A DNA stretch of 64,000 nucleotides from JACVRW01 sp963728495 (GTDB lineage Bacteria; Actinomycetota; Thermoleophilia; Solirubrobacterales; Thermoleophilaceae), in contig CAVSKI010000007.1 of assembly GCA_963728495.1 (NCBI GenBank), positions 620,001 through 684,000 on the forward strand, written 5' to 3'. The position numbers and the translations under genes are program-made. This document shows, piece after piece, positions 53,844 to 63,013 of this stretch. Position 1 is the first letter of the stretch. Each line of letters opens with the position of its first letter. The notes under the pieces were generated by a model. It saw nothing but the letters and a program-made list of their open reading frames with translations, searched no databases and was not told the origin of the DNA.

Positions 53844-54422
53844 ATGTCTAAGGTCGAAGTTCGCCCAGGCTACGCGACCGAGCAGGCGCTCCTCGACGCC
53901 GCCGAGCGGTTGCTCATCGAGGTCGGTGCATCCGGGATCACGACACGACGGGTCGCGGAGGAGGCCGGGGCTAACCACGGCCTGGTCCACTACTACTTCG
54001 GGTCGGTGGAGCAGCTGCTCGTGCGCGTGCTCGAGCGCTTCACCGAGCGGCTGATCGAGCGGCAACGGCAGATGTACGCGGCGGACACGCCGTTTCTGGA
54101 GAAGTGGCGGACGGCGATGGCCTACCTCGAAGAGGATCTGCCGTACCAGAAGACCTGGTTCGAGTTGCAGGCACTGGCCTGGAACCGTCCCGAGCTACAG
54201 GACCGGCTCGTGCGGGTGCACGCCGAGTGGCGCGCCGTGCTGACCGAGGCCTTCGCTCCCGTCCACGGAGAAATGGGGCTCGAGCTGCCGCTCGAGGCGC
54301 TCGTCTCGCTCGTGTTCACGTTCAACGAGGGGATCATGCTCGAGCGGCTCTCCGGGATCGATAAGGGGCACCGAGAGCTGCTCGACTGGATCGACGACTG
54401 GCTCGAGAGGAGAACGCAATGA
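53844..54422 (+). CDS. TetR/AcrR family transcriptional regulator
   Basis: 192 residues. N-terminal helix-turn-helix: ATEQALLDAAERLLIEVGASGITTRRVAEEAGANHGLVHYYFGSVEQLL, the classical TetR DNA-binding domain. The C-terminal ligand domain is helical with one FTFNEGIMLERLSG segment. The start is chosen at 53,844 because an upstream ATG at 53,831 in another frame encodes only MSKSNV before a stop; the two start regions are a 13-bp-period duplication (ATGTCTAAG twice). It is the first gene of the SBP56 operon and probably represses it and itself. Its stop overlaps a short leader ORF (ATGA). Confidence 0.93.
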   Translation: MSKVEVRPGYATEQALLDAAERLLIEVGASGITTRRVAEEAGANHGLVHYYFGSVEQLLVRVLERFTERLIERQRQMYAADTPFLEKWRTAMAYLEEDLPYQKTWFELQALAWNRPELQDRLVRVHAEWRAVLTEAFAPVHGEMGLELPLEALVSLVFTFNEGIMLERLSGIDKGHRELLDWIDDWLERRTQ

Positions 54423-54511
54423 CGATAGCCGAGACGATCGGCCCGCCGCTCGAGGGCATGGGACGAAGACCACAAACGCCGCGCCCGGGCCGCCCAACAG
54501 CCGTTTCTTGA
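54419..54511 (+). other. Short ORF (30 codons) between tetR and the selenium-binding protein gene
   Basis: ATG overlapping the tetR stop, ending at a TGA at 54,509-54,511, product MTIAETIGPPLEGMGRRPQT plus ten further residues. It ends just before the AGGAG ribosome site of the next gene. It could be a coupling leader or the remains of a longer reading frame. No family. Confidence 0.3.
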
Positions 54512-54522
54512 AAGGAGCTCCA

Positions 54523-55857
54523 ATGCACGCGCAACAGGACACGCCGGCTTCCTTCTACAGCTCGCCTCGGGAGGCCATGCAGGCACCGCGGGAGGAGTTC
54601 GTCTACCTCGCCTGCTTGCACCGGGGTACGGGTGTCGAATCGCCCGACTTCCTCGCGGTGATCGACGCCGAGGACGGACGGATCGTGCACGAGACGCCGA
54701 TGCCGAACGTCGGGGACGAGCTGCACCATTTCGGCTGGAATCGCTGCAGCTCGGCCTGCCACGGGCCCGACCGCTCGCACCTGATCGTGCCCGGCTTCCG
54801 CTCGTCGCGGATCCACATCCTGGATGTGACCTCCGATCCTCGGCAGCCCCGGATCGAGAAGGTCATCGAGCCGGAGGAGCTGGTCGAGAAGACGGGTTAC
54901 ACCCGCCCCCACACCGTCCACTGCATGCCGGGCGACAACGTCGTCATCAGCATGCTGGGCGACGCCGACGGCGGCGGGACGGGCGGTTTCGCGGTCCTCG
55001 ACGCCCGCAACTTCGAGGTCAAGGGCCGCTGGGAGAACGGGGGCCCCAAGCCCGCGCTCGGCTACGACTTCTGGTACCAGCCGCGCAAGAACACGCTCGT
55101 CTCGTCGGAGTTCGGCGAGCCTAACGCCTACGAGCCCGGCTTCGACATCGAAGACGTCGGGGCGGGCCGCTACGGGCAGCGGCTGCACTTCTGGGACCTG
55201 GCGGAGCGGCGGCTCGAGCAGACCCTCGACCTCGGCGAGGCCGGCCTGATCCCGTTGGAGATCCGCTGGCAGCACGATCCCGAGGCCGATCAGGGCTTCG
55301 TCGGGGCGACGCTGGCCAGCAACATCATCCGCTTCCACCGCACGAACGGCAGCTTCCAGGCCGAACCGGTGATCGACGTCGAGAACGTGGAGCTCGAGGG
55401 CTGGCCGCTGCCCGGCGGCGTGCCGGGGCTGATCACCGACGTGGTCCTCTCGATGGACGACCGGTTTCTCTACTTCTCGAACTGGCTGCACGGGGACCTG
55501 CGCCAGTACGACGTCTCCGACCCGGAGCACCCCAAGCTCACCGGTCGGCTGTGGCTCGGCGGGCTGCTGGGCCACGAGAGCGACGCGGGCCGCGAGCTGA
55601 GCGGCGGGCCGCAGATGATCCAGCTCTCGCTCGACGGCAGGCGCCTGTACGTCAGCAACTCGCTCTACTCGAGCTGGGACAACCAGTTCTATCCCGAGCT
55701 GCGCTCCTGGCTTCTCAAGGTGGACTGCGATCCGGGCGGCGGAATGGCCGTTGACCGCGACTTCTTCGTCGACCTCCACGACCGCCCCGGCGGCCCCGCG
55801 CGAGCCCACGAGGTCCGCCTCCAAGGCGGAGACTGCACCACGGAGATCTTCCAATGA
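54523..55857 (+). CDS. Selenium-binding protein 56 family (methanethiol oxidase)
   Basis: 444 residues from the ATG at 54,523, preceded by AAGGAG at eight bases. Signature SBP56 segments: FVYLACLHRGTGVESPDFLAVID, ELHHFGWNRCSSACHG (redox/metal site), TRPHTVHCMPGDNVVISMLG, GFAVLDARNFEVKGRWE, YDFWYQPRKNTLVSSEFGEPNA and ISNSLYSSWDNQFYPEL-like end. Bacterial homologues oxidise methanethiol to formaldehyde, hydrogen sulfide and hydrogen peroxide. The nearby RidA and TetR genes suggest a stress-responsive sulfur-metabolism operon. Its stop overlaps the following small gene. Confidence 0.94.
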   Translation: MHAQQDTPASFYSSPREAMQAPREEFVYLACLHRGTGVESPDFLAVIDAEDGRIVHETPMPNVGDELHHFGWNRCSSACHGPDRSHLIVPGFRSSRIHILDVTSDPRQPRIEKVIEPEELVEKTGYTRPHTVHCMPGDNVVISMLGDADGGGTGGFAVLDARNFEVKGRWENGGPKPALGYDFWYQPRKNTLVSSEFGEPNAYEPGFDIEDVGAGRYGQRLHFWDLAERRLEQTLDLGEAGLIPLEIRWQHDPEADQGFVGATLASNIIRFHRTNGSFQAEPVIDVENVELEGWPLPGGVPGLITDVVLSMDDRFLYFSNWLHGDLRQYDVSDPEHPKLTGRLWLGGLLGHESDAGRELSGGPQMIQLSLDGRRLYVSNSLYSSWDNQFYPELRSWLLKVDCDPGGGMAVDRDFFVDLHDRPGGPARAHEVRLQGGDCTTEIFQ

Positions 55858-56087
55858 GCGCCACCCTCGCTCACGTCGGAGGCCTCCCGATCGAAGAGAC
55901 ACTCGGGTCCCTCGGCCCCGCTCTACTCGTGGGGCTCGGGGTGGCATGGGCGAACCTTCGCGCCCGCCTCCGTCGGGGGGGCTCTCGCAATCGCACACGC
56001 CGGACCCGAACGCGGCCGCGGGACGCGGTGTCCACGCTCAGCAGGCCGGCACCCGACACGCGTGAGGGGCCCGGGCGATGGCTTTAG
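55854..56087 (+). CDS. Small single-pass membrane protein
   Basis: 77 residues, start in ATGA overlap with the SBP56 stop. MSATLAHVGGLPIEETLGSL is followed by a hydrophobic helix GPALLVGLGVAWANL, a basic cluster (RARLRRGGSRNRTRRTRTR) and a Pro-rich end. Orientation by the positive-inside rule puts the C-terminus in the cytoplasm. The conserved-looking N-terminal half and the exact coupling argue that it is translated. Role with SBP56 unknown. Confidence 0.55.
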   Translation: MSATLAHVGGLPIEETLGSLGPALLVGLGVAWANLRARLRRGGSRNRTRRTRTRPRDAVSTLSRPAPDTREGPGRWL

Positions 56088-56464
56088 CGCGGAAGCTGAT
56101 CTCATCCGGCTCCCCTTGGGAATCGACATTCGGGTACTCAAGGGCGGTTCGCGTGGGCGATCAGGTCTTCGTGGGGGGAACGGTCGGGAGGAACCTTGAC
56201 GGCACCGCGGCCACAGGCCCCTATGCTCAGGCCCGGCGGGCCCTGGAGATCATCGGAACCGCTCTGACCGAGGCGGGCGGCAGTCTCGACGACGTCGTCC
56301 GCACCCGCATCTTTGTCACCGACTTCGGGGACTTCGACGAGATCGCCCGTGCCCACAGGGAGGTCTTCGGGGAGATCCGTCCTGCCACCAGCATGGTGCA
56401 GACCTCGGCACTGATCGAGCCCGCGTACGTCCTGGAGATCGAGGCAGACGCAGTGATCGGCTAG
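56078..56464 (+). CDS. RidA/YjgF family protein
   Basis: 128 residues. RidA fold: RKLISSGSPWESTFGYSRAVRVGDQVFVGGTVG, AQARRALEIIGTALTEAGGSLDDVVRTRIFVTD, and RPATSMVQTSALIEPAYVLEIEADAV with the conserved Arg (R in IRPATSM) that binds the iminium substrate. Family members hydrolyse reactive enamines/imines. It overlaps the small membrane gene by ten bases and is the last gene of the tetR-SBP56 operon. It may clear imines from methionine/amino-acid breakdown (inference). Confidence 0.92.
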   Translation: MALARKLISSGSPWESTFGYSRAVRVGDQVFVGGTVGRNLDGTAATGPYAQARRALEIIGTALTEAGGSLDDVVRTRIFVTDFGDFDEIARAHREVFGEIRPATSMVQTSALIEPAYVLEIEADAVIG

Positions 56465-56492
56465 GGCGCGGGTGCGGGGGGAACGAAGCCGC

Positions 56493-56918
56493 TCACCCGC
56501 TGTCCTCGCTCACGGGCACGGCGCTGCGGCGGCGCAGGCGTCGCCGGGCCCAGCGCCCGAGCCCGGCCGCGCGCGGGTCGGCCAACACGATCCTTTCGGC
56601 TCCCACCTCGGCGGCGCGGCCGGCGATCGCGTCGGCGGCGCCGAGCCCCGGGTAGCCGAGCACGTGCAGGTCAACCGACGGGTCGTCATCGACGGCGAGG
56701 CGAGCCTTCACGAGCTCGGACTCGGCCAGCTCGCGCTGAATGCCGTTCCACATCACCGAGCGCATGTCGCAGCAGCGCACGTGCTCGGGCTCCACCGGGG
56801 CCAGGGCGACCACCGACAGGCGGCCTCCGAACCGGCGCGCGACCCGTGCGGCCTCGCGCAGCGATGCGCTGCCTCGAGCGCTGTCCCCGTAGACGACCAG
56901 TGTGTGCGCCTGGGCCAT
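56493..56918 (-). CDS. UspA-like stress protein
   Basis: 141 residues from the ATG at 56,916-56,918. A Rossmann-like universal-stress fold: HTLVVYGDSARGSASLREAARVARRFGGRLSVVAL, a middle ELAESELVKARLAVDDD, and an end GAERIVLADPRAAGLGRWARRR. The typical ATP-binding G2xG9xGS motif is only partly visible. It is convergent to RidA and divergent from the TVP38-like gene. Function probably nucleotide binding in stress, not certain. Confidence 0.55.
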   Translation of the reverse strand: MAQAHTLVVYGDSARGSASLREAARVARRFGGRLSVVALAPVEPEHVRCCDMRSVMWNGIQRELAESELVKARLAVDDDPSVDLHVLGYPGLGAADAIAGRAAEVGAERIVLADPRAAGLGRWARRRLRRRSAVPVSEDSG

Positions 56919-56954
56919 CTCGATCACTGTACGGGGTGGCACTACCCTCGGAGG

Positions 56955-57632
56955 ATGGACTCGAGCGGCGCCGGCCTACCGTCTGCCAGCCGCCGCACGG
57001 TCATACGCCGGGTGGTGGCCTACGGCACCGTCTTGGCCGTCGTTTTCGGCGTGGCCTTGCTCACCGGATCGCTCCCCTCGCCCGACGAGGTGCGCGACTG
57101 GGCCGAGGGTCTGGGGGACCTCGCCTATGTGGCCTTCGTCCCGCTCTTCGTCCTGGCCAACTTCGTGATCGCCTGGGGGATTCTCGCCGGCGCCGCGGGC
57201 CTGCTGTTCGGCACCGCCGTGGGCACTCCTCTGGCGCTGGCCGGAGTCACTGCGGCCGCGTTGGCTCAGATGTTCGTCAGTCGCCGGCTTGCCGCCGGAC
57301 ATCACGGCTCGCTGATTCCCCAGCGGATGCGGGCCGTGGAGGACTTTCTCACCAGCCACGGCACCGTTGCGGTGATGGAGTCGCGCATCGTGCCCCTGCT
57401 GCCCTACGGCGTGGTCAACTTCAGCGCCGGCCTGACCACACTGCGCTTTCGCGAGATGGCCCTCGGAACCGCGGTTGGCGCGATCCCCAAGGTCTTCGCC
57501 TACACGGCACTGGGCGGCACGCTGACCGATCTCGGCTCTCCCGAGAGCTTCGTTGCGCTCGGCCTGATCGTGGCGCTCGCCCTCGCCGGCGCTCTGCTCG
57601 TCCGTCGTCGGCTCGCCACCGGCCCGGCGTGA
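56955..57632 (+). CDS. TVP38/TMEM64 (VTT domain) membrane protein
   Basis: 225 residues from the ATG at 56,955 (GAGG just ahead). It has five to six hydrophobic segments with the VTT-family signature: FVIAWGILAGAAGLLFGTAVGTPLALAGVTAAALAQ, SRIVPLLPYGVVNFSAGLTTLRFREMALGTAVGAIPKVFAYTALGGTL. Related DedA/TVP38 proteins act in membrane lipid scrambling or homeostasis. Overlaps the next gene by GTGA. Confidence 0.85.
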   Translation: MDSSGAGLPSASRRTVIRRVVAYGTVLAVVFGVALLTGSLPSPDEVRDWAEGLGDLAYVAFVPLFVLANFVIAWGILAGAAGLLFGTAVGTPLALAGVTAAALAQMFVSRRLAAGHHGSLIPQRMRAVEDFLTSHGTVAVMESRIVPLLPYGVVNFSAGLTTLRFREMALGTAVGAIPKVFAYTALGGTLTDLGSPESFVALGLIVALALAGALLVRRRLATGPA

Positions 57633-57928
57633 GCTACTTCACCGCGGTCCGCCTCTATTCGCTCGCCGAGGTGTGCGTGTTCGCGACTCTGCTCGTGGTG
57701 GCGATCGGGAACCTCGACGAGAGCCTGGGACTCGTCCTGGGCTGGACGCACGGGGTCGGCTGGATCCTGCTGTGCCTGCTCGTGGCCTACGGGTGCCGCC
57801 GGGGCACGTTTCCCTGGCCGCTGCTCGCGGCCACGGTATCGCCCCTGGGACCGGTCGGCTGCACCGCGGGAATCGAGTATCTGGCCCGGCGGCGGGTGCC
57901 GCGCGCTAGGTCTGAGGTCCCGGGCTGA
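57629..57928 (+). CDS. DUF3817-like small membrane protein
   Basis: 99 residues from GTG (57,629-57,631) in GTGA overlap. Three hydrophobic stretches: SLAEVCVFATLLVVAIGNLD, WILLCLLVAYGCRRG and WPLLAATVSPLGPVGCTAGIEYLARRR. The layout resembles DUF3817 integral membrane proteins. The last 23 bases overlap the convergent Clp-N-like gene. Confidence 0.65.
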   Translation: MSYFTAVRLYSLAEVCVFATLLVVAIGNLDESLGLVLGWTHGVGWILLCLLVAYGCRRGTFPWPLLAATVSPLGPVGCTAGIEYLARRRVPRARSEVPG

Positions 57929-58349
57929 CGCCGGCGCCGACCAGGCGCTCACGCAGCTCCTCGACGCTCGTGCCGCGCCTGTACAGCACTCGCTCGAACA
58001 GATCGCCGTAGACGTCGAAGACGCCGAACAGCAGGTCGGCGGTACCGACGGTCTCGGCCTGGCGGGCGGCGGCGAACCCTCCTGCCAGCCGGGTCACCGC
58101 GTCGAGCACGTCGGCGCCCATCGGCGGAGTTCCCGGGCCGCCCTCCTCGGCTTCCGAGCCGGTCATGAGGGGGGCCTCGCCCACACCGAGTCCCTGAAGG
58201 GCGGTGCCCACCTCACCGTGCAGCCTCAGGGCTCGCAGCCAGCGCTCCGCCTCGTCTTCGGCGGAGTGGGCAAATGGCATGGCCGTACCGGCCAGGGCGA
58301 CCACGAGCGCGGCGTCCTGGGAGAGGGGGATCTGTGGTTGATTCAACAC
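57906..58349 (-). CDS. Clp-N-domain-like small protein
   Basis: 147 residues from GTG at 58,347-58,349 (GGAGG upstream). PLSQDAALVVALAGTAMPFAHSAEDEAERWLRALRLHGE at the N-terminus and VGTADLLFGVFDVYGDLFERVLYRRGTSVEELRERL at the end are helical and resemble the peptide-binding N-terminal repeats of Clp ATPases. No ATPase domain is attached. Stand-alone Clp-N proteins of this type occur in actinobacteria; function unknown. Confidence 0.6.
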   Translation of the reverse strand: MLNQPQIPLSQDAALVVALAGTAMPFAHSAEDEAERWLRALRLHGEVGTALQGLGVGEAPLMTGSEAEEGGPGTPPMGADVLDAVTRLAGGFAAARQAETVGTADLLFGVFDVYGDLFERVLYRRGTSVEELRERLVGAGVSPGPQT

Positions 58350-58488
58350 GCCTCCATGCGAGTCTTCGTGTGCGCGGCCTCCATTGTCAGGGTTCCCTGC
58401 GTCGCTTGGCGCTCAAACCCCGACTGGCCTGTTTGTCGATTTTCGCCACGTGCGGCTACAGGATCGCCGACGGGCCACTCGGAAACGC

Positions 58489-59487
58489 CTAGGGCAGCGA
58501 TGCCGCCTCGAGCCATTCGCGCATGGTCACCTGCCGCCCGGCACGCTCGCCGGTCTCGATCTCATGGGCCAGCTCGGCCAGCAGCCCATGGCGCTCGGCG
58601 ACCACGTTGTGCTTGTGGATCGTCTCGAGGTTCTCCTGGCGGGCGGAGACGAACGCGCCGTCGGAGAGGTTCGCGTACCGCTCGGTGGCCATGCGAACCA
58701 TCTCGCGCACGCAGTCCTCGACGAAGCGGGGGCGCCGATGCGCCTTCTCGACCACCTCGAGCTCGTCGCTGCGCTTCATCAGCTCGTAGATCTCCGAGCT
58801 CATGGCGGACTCCACGATCTCCAGCAGCGTCTCGGCCCCGAGGGTCTCGGTGCAGGCCTCGGGACAGCCGATGTACAGCGTGCCGATTCCGCGCTGGTTG
58901 TGGGTGGCCACCGGCACGGCCTCGAAGATGCGGGCGATCTCAGCGTCTTCGAAGCCGGCGTCGCGGAGGCGCTCCTGCGAGCGCTCGGTGACCATCTCCT
59001 GCGCGCACGGACAGGCGGTCATGCCCTGGGCCTGCACGCCCACAAGACGGCGCGTTCCGCGCGCAGAGGCCACGGCCGATCCGAACAGCGTGTAGATCTC
59101 CTGCGTGAGTGCGCCGGAGACCGGGGCCGGCTTGTTCACGGGGTAGCGCGCCGCGATCGTGACCTCGGAGCGACGGCCGTCCTGGCGATCGCGCACGCGC
59201 TCGGCGATGTGGGCGGCGAGCGTCTCGGCCTTGAAGGCCTCGCGCAGGATCACGTCGTCGATCGCCTCGTTCACCACCTCCTCGAAGCGGGACATGTGCG
59301 CGCCCTTCTGCTCGGGCCCGAGGTCGACGAAGCACTCGAGCTCGGCATAGAAGAGCTGCTCGAGCCCGTTCACGCGGATGCGGATGATCTTCTCCACGCC
59401 GGTCACTCCGACGCGCGACAGGCTCACCTGCGTAGAGGGACGACGGGCCTGGACGTCGCTCCCGAGGAGCGAAAAGGATTCGGTCAT
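58489..59487 (-). CDS. folE2: GTP cyclohydrolase FolE2
   Basis: 332 residues. Type IB GTP cyclohydrolase (FolE2/MptA family): SLSRVGVTGVEKIIRIRVNG, FVDLGPEQKGAHMSRFEEVVNEAIDD (conserved glutamate and His region), VGVQAQGMTACPCAQEMVTE (metal-binding cysteine), VPVATHNQRGIGTLYIG and MSSEIYELMKRSDELEVVEKAHRRPRFVEDCVREMV. It converts GTP to dihydroneopterin triphosphate for folate synthesis and can use metals other than zinc. Stand-alone gene on the minus strand, divergent from rpoD with ~140 bases between. Confidence 0.93.
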   Translation of the reverse strand: MTESFSLLGSDVQARRPSTQVSLSRVGVTGVEKIIRIRVNGLEQLFYAELECFVDLGPEQKGAHMSRFEEVVNEAIDDVILREAFKAETLAAHIAERVRDRQDGRRSEVTIAARYPVNKPAPVSGALTQEIYTLFGSAVASARGTRRLVGVQAQGMTACPCAQEMVTERSQERLRDAGFEDAEIARIFEAVPVATHNQRGIGTLYIGCPEACTETLGAETLLEIVESAMSSEIYELMKRSDELEVVEKAHRRPRFVEDCVREMVRMATERYANLSDGAFVSARQENLETIHKHNVVAERHGLLAELAHEIETGERAGRQVTMREWLEAASLP

Positions 59488-59630
59488 GGCCGCGACTCAC
59501 TGTAACGACGTGGCGCATGGAGCAAAGCGCACAAATCCTTGTACACTGGCCGCTGGCTTTGACGCCACGGACTCGTAGTAGGACTGGCGCAGTCTCTCGC
59601 GGTACCCCCGCGCAGCTGAGAATCTGACAT

Positions 59631-60818
<1,188 letters not shown>

Positions 60819-60859
60819 GGCGCAGGCCGCCTCTACAATCGCCTCCCGAACACCCCTCG

Positions 60860-60941
60860 GGGGGATGTCCGAGTGGCTAAAGGAGTCAGGCTGTAAACCT
60901 GATGGCTATGCCTACGCAGGTTCGAATCCTGCTCCCCCCAC
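60860..60941 (+). tRNA. tRNA-Tyr (GUA anticodon)
   Basis: 82 nt with a long variable arm. Acceptor GGGGGGA/TCCCCCC, anticodon stem TCAGG/CCTGA with loop CTGTAAA (anticodon GTA), T-arm GCAGG TTCGAAT CCTGC, discriminator A. No CCA encoded. Lies 41 bases after the rpoD stop. Confidence 0.95.
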
Positions 60942-60966
60942 TCCGGCCTCTCGGGCCGGCCACAAT

Positions 60967-61039
60967 GCCGACGTAGCTCAGCTGGTAGAGCACCTCCATG
61001 GTAAGGAGGGGGTCAGGGGTTCGAGTCCCCTCGTCGGCT
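60967..61039 (+). tRNA. tRNA-Thr (GGU anticodon)
   Basis: 73 nt. Acceptor GCCGACG/CGTCGGC, D-stem GCTC/GAGC, anticodon stem CCTCC/GGAGG with loop ATGGTAA (anticodon GGT), T-arm AGGGG TTCGAGT CCCCT, discriminator T. Its 5' half is nearly identical to the tRNA-Thr(CGU) at 53,497. Confidence 0.95.
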
Positions 61040-61054
61040 TTCGATAGAAGCCCG

Positions 61055-62491
61055 CTAGTCATCATCCTCGGCCGGGCCGTCCTGCGGCTGGACGCGGCGG
61101 CTGAAGGCGGCGGCCAGACGCTCGACGTCGGTGCCCAGCGGGCGAGGAGTGTCGACCGGCGGAACGTAGGAGCGCACGCAATCCAGCAGCGGTGCGAGGG
61201 CCGGCGGCGCGCTTTGCCCCGCGCCGTGGAGGGCTTGGGAGGCGAGGGCAGCGAGCACGGCGAGTATCCGCTCGAGGCAGTCCCCGGCGGCGGTCGCCTT
61301 TCCCCACGCGAGGAAGACGGGGGACGGAAGGTCGTTCTGGCCGAAGCCGCCGAGGCCGAGCATGGTGGTCTGTGCCGCGCTTCGCGCTTCCTCGGCGTAT
61401 CCCGCGCCCACCATGTGCAACGGCTTGACGAGCCACTCACCGGCCAGGGGCGGCGCGCTGACCGGGTGCTGAAAGAGCTTGTCGATGTGGCGCTGAGCGA
61501 GCTGCGCGACGTCAGCCCAGGAGTGCGCCAGCGCGTCGAGCGCGGGATGCGCGCGGTCGTTGTGATAGCCGCCGTTCGATACCAGTGCGCCGAGCGGTCG
61601 GCCTTCGCCCGGTGGCAGGAAGACCGGGTTGTCGGTCACCGACGCCAGCGAGACGGCAGCCGTGCGCTCGGCGCGGGCCTGCGCCTCGCGGAGCCTCCCG
61701 AGCACGCGCGGCAACACGCGATAGCTCACAGGAGCCTGATGCTCCTGGCGCTCGGGGGCACCGCCCTCCAGCAGGGAGGCGAATGACGCCAACGCCTGGG
61801 CCTCGTGTTCGTCTCCCCACAGGTCGCCGAGCTCGGGAGCGAACGCCTCCAACGGCGCGCGAATGGCCTCGACCGAGAGTGCGAACGTGCCCTCGGCGAG
61901 CTCGAGCCGGCCCCGTCCGGCGAGCGCCGCATCGGCCACCAGCGCGGCCGCGCAGGGCGATCCGTTGATCAACGCCATCTTCTCGCGAGGCTCGAGATCG
62001 AGCCGGTCGGCCACGTCACCGAACAGGTGACCGAGAGCGAGAATCTCCCCCGAGCCGCCGTTGCCCCGGGCGGGGACGGCCGGAAGCGGCCCACCATTCA
62101 GGATCGCGGCCACCGCAGCGGCCACCGGCGGCCGTGCGGCCGAATGACCGTCCACGAGGTTGGCCAGGCGCGCAAGCACGATCGCGCGCACGACCCGTTC
62201 GGGGAGCGGCTCCCCGAACGACGCGTTGGTCCACAGCCCGGGCGGCCTGGTTGCGCGGGCCTGATCGGACAGGACGGCGCCCCCCGCGTCGCCGGGCCCG
62301 GTCGTGACGCCATAGAGCAGCGCGCCGGGATCCTCGGCCAGACGAGCGGCCAGATAAGCGGTAAACGCAGAGTGCCCTCGCTCCATCCGTTCGAAGACCT
62401 CGGGGGCGAGTTCGAGGTCCTCGCCCTGCCATGCGACCCGGCGTACCGCTTCAAGGGTCAAGTCCCCACGGCTCGCGACAACAAAGGTCAC
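61055..62491 (-). CDS. MIO-type aromatic amino acid lyase-like protein with deviating active-site triad
   Basis: 478 residues from the GTG at 62,489-62,491. It resembles histidine/phenylalanine ammonia-lyases: LLYGVTTGPGDAG (with catalytic Tyr at ~60), LVDGHSAARPPVAAAVAAI, SVSLASVTDNPVFLPPGEG-like and QRHIDKLFQHPVSAPPL. The MIO-forming triad reads ARGNGGSGEIL: Gly146-Ser147-Gly148 where the family has Ala-Ser-Gly, with one residue missing before it. If the cofactor still forms it is an unusual MIO; otherwise the enzyme is altered. It sits downstream of two SnoaL-like genes on the same strand. Confidence 0.75.
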   Translation of the reverse strand: MTFVVASRGDLTLEAVRRVAWQGEDLELAPEVFERMERGHSAFTAYLAARLAEDPGALLYGVTTGPGDAGGAVLSDQARATRPPGLWTNASFGEPLPERVVRAIVLARLANLVDGHSAARPPVAAAVAAILNGGPLPAVPARGNGGSGEILALGHLFGDVADRLDLEPREKMALINGSPCAAALVADAALAGRGRLELAEGTFALSVEAIRAPLEAFAPELGDLWGDEHEAQALASFASLLEGGAPERQEHQAPVSYRVLPRVLGRLREAQARAERTAAVSLASVTDNPVFLPPGEGRPLGALVSNGGYHNDRAHPALDALAHSWADVAQLAQRHIDKLFQHPVSAPPLAGEWLVKPLHMVGAGYAEEARSAAQTTMLGLGGFGQNDLPSPVFLAWGKATAAGDCLERILAVLAALASQALHGAGQSAPPALAPLLDCVRSYVPPVDTPRPLGTDVERLAAAFSRRVQPQDGPAEDDD

Positions 62492-62519
62492 CGCTCGAGC
62501 ATGAGCCGAAGCTCGGAGA

Positions 62520-62987
62520 TCAGTCCGAGTGGCGAGGGCTCCAGCAGGCCTCTTCAACGAGGCCGTCGCGGAAGCGGTAGATCCACCGGATCTGGCGCTC
62601 GGCGAAGCTGCCCTCGGGCTGTATCACCCGCATCGAGCCGCTCACCACCACCTCGTCGCCGTTCTCCTCGAAAGTCCGAGCCCGGACGCTGATCGACGTC
62701 CCGGTGCTCTCGGCCGCGCTGAAGAACGCGCGCACCTCGTCATGTCCCTCCAGGACCTTGCCTTCAGCGCTTGCGGGCCGAAAGCGACAGTCGTCGTGCG
62801 AGATCTGCAACAGCGCGTCGATACTCGCGCCCATGCCCCCTTCGGCCATGGCCCGGAAGGCTTCCTTTATGGCACGCAAGTTCGCCGACTCGCTGGTCGT
62901 GCCCGCAGCGCCGGGGGCGTCCGCGGGCAGGTTAGTTTCGAGTTGGTCGGAGTCCAGCAAGTGCAAGTCCACAGTGTGCGAGTCCAT
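62520..62987 (-). CDS. SnoaL-like / NTF2-fold protein
   Basis: 155 residues from the ATG at 62,985-62,987. The N-terminal ~40 residues are variable; then RAIKEAFRAMAEGGMGASIDALLQISHDDCRFRP, a beta-strand series, and EVVVSGSMRVIQPEGSFAERQIRWIYRFRDGLVEEACW complete an NTF2-like cone. Such proteins are cyclases, isomerases, hydrolases or carriers in secondary metabolism. A 26-base gap separates it from the second NTF2-like gene upstream. Confidence 0.8.
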   Translation of the reverse strand: MDSHTVDLHLLDSDQLETNLPADAPGAAGTTSESANLRAIKEAFRAMAEGGMGASIDALLQISHDDCRFRPASAEGKVLEGHDEVRAFFSAAESTGTSISVRARTFEENGDEVVVSGSMRVIQPEGSFAERQIRWIYRFRDGLVEEACWSPRHSD

Positions 62988-63013
62988 TCGCGTGTCCGAG
63001 TCTCGCAGCTTCG

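Noticed and set aside
54523..55857. Selenoprotein with UGA readthrough for the selenium-binding protein
   Set aside because: The SBP56 family binds selenium non-covalently and the frame has no internal UGA; no SECIS-like element was needed.
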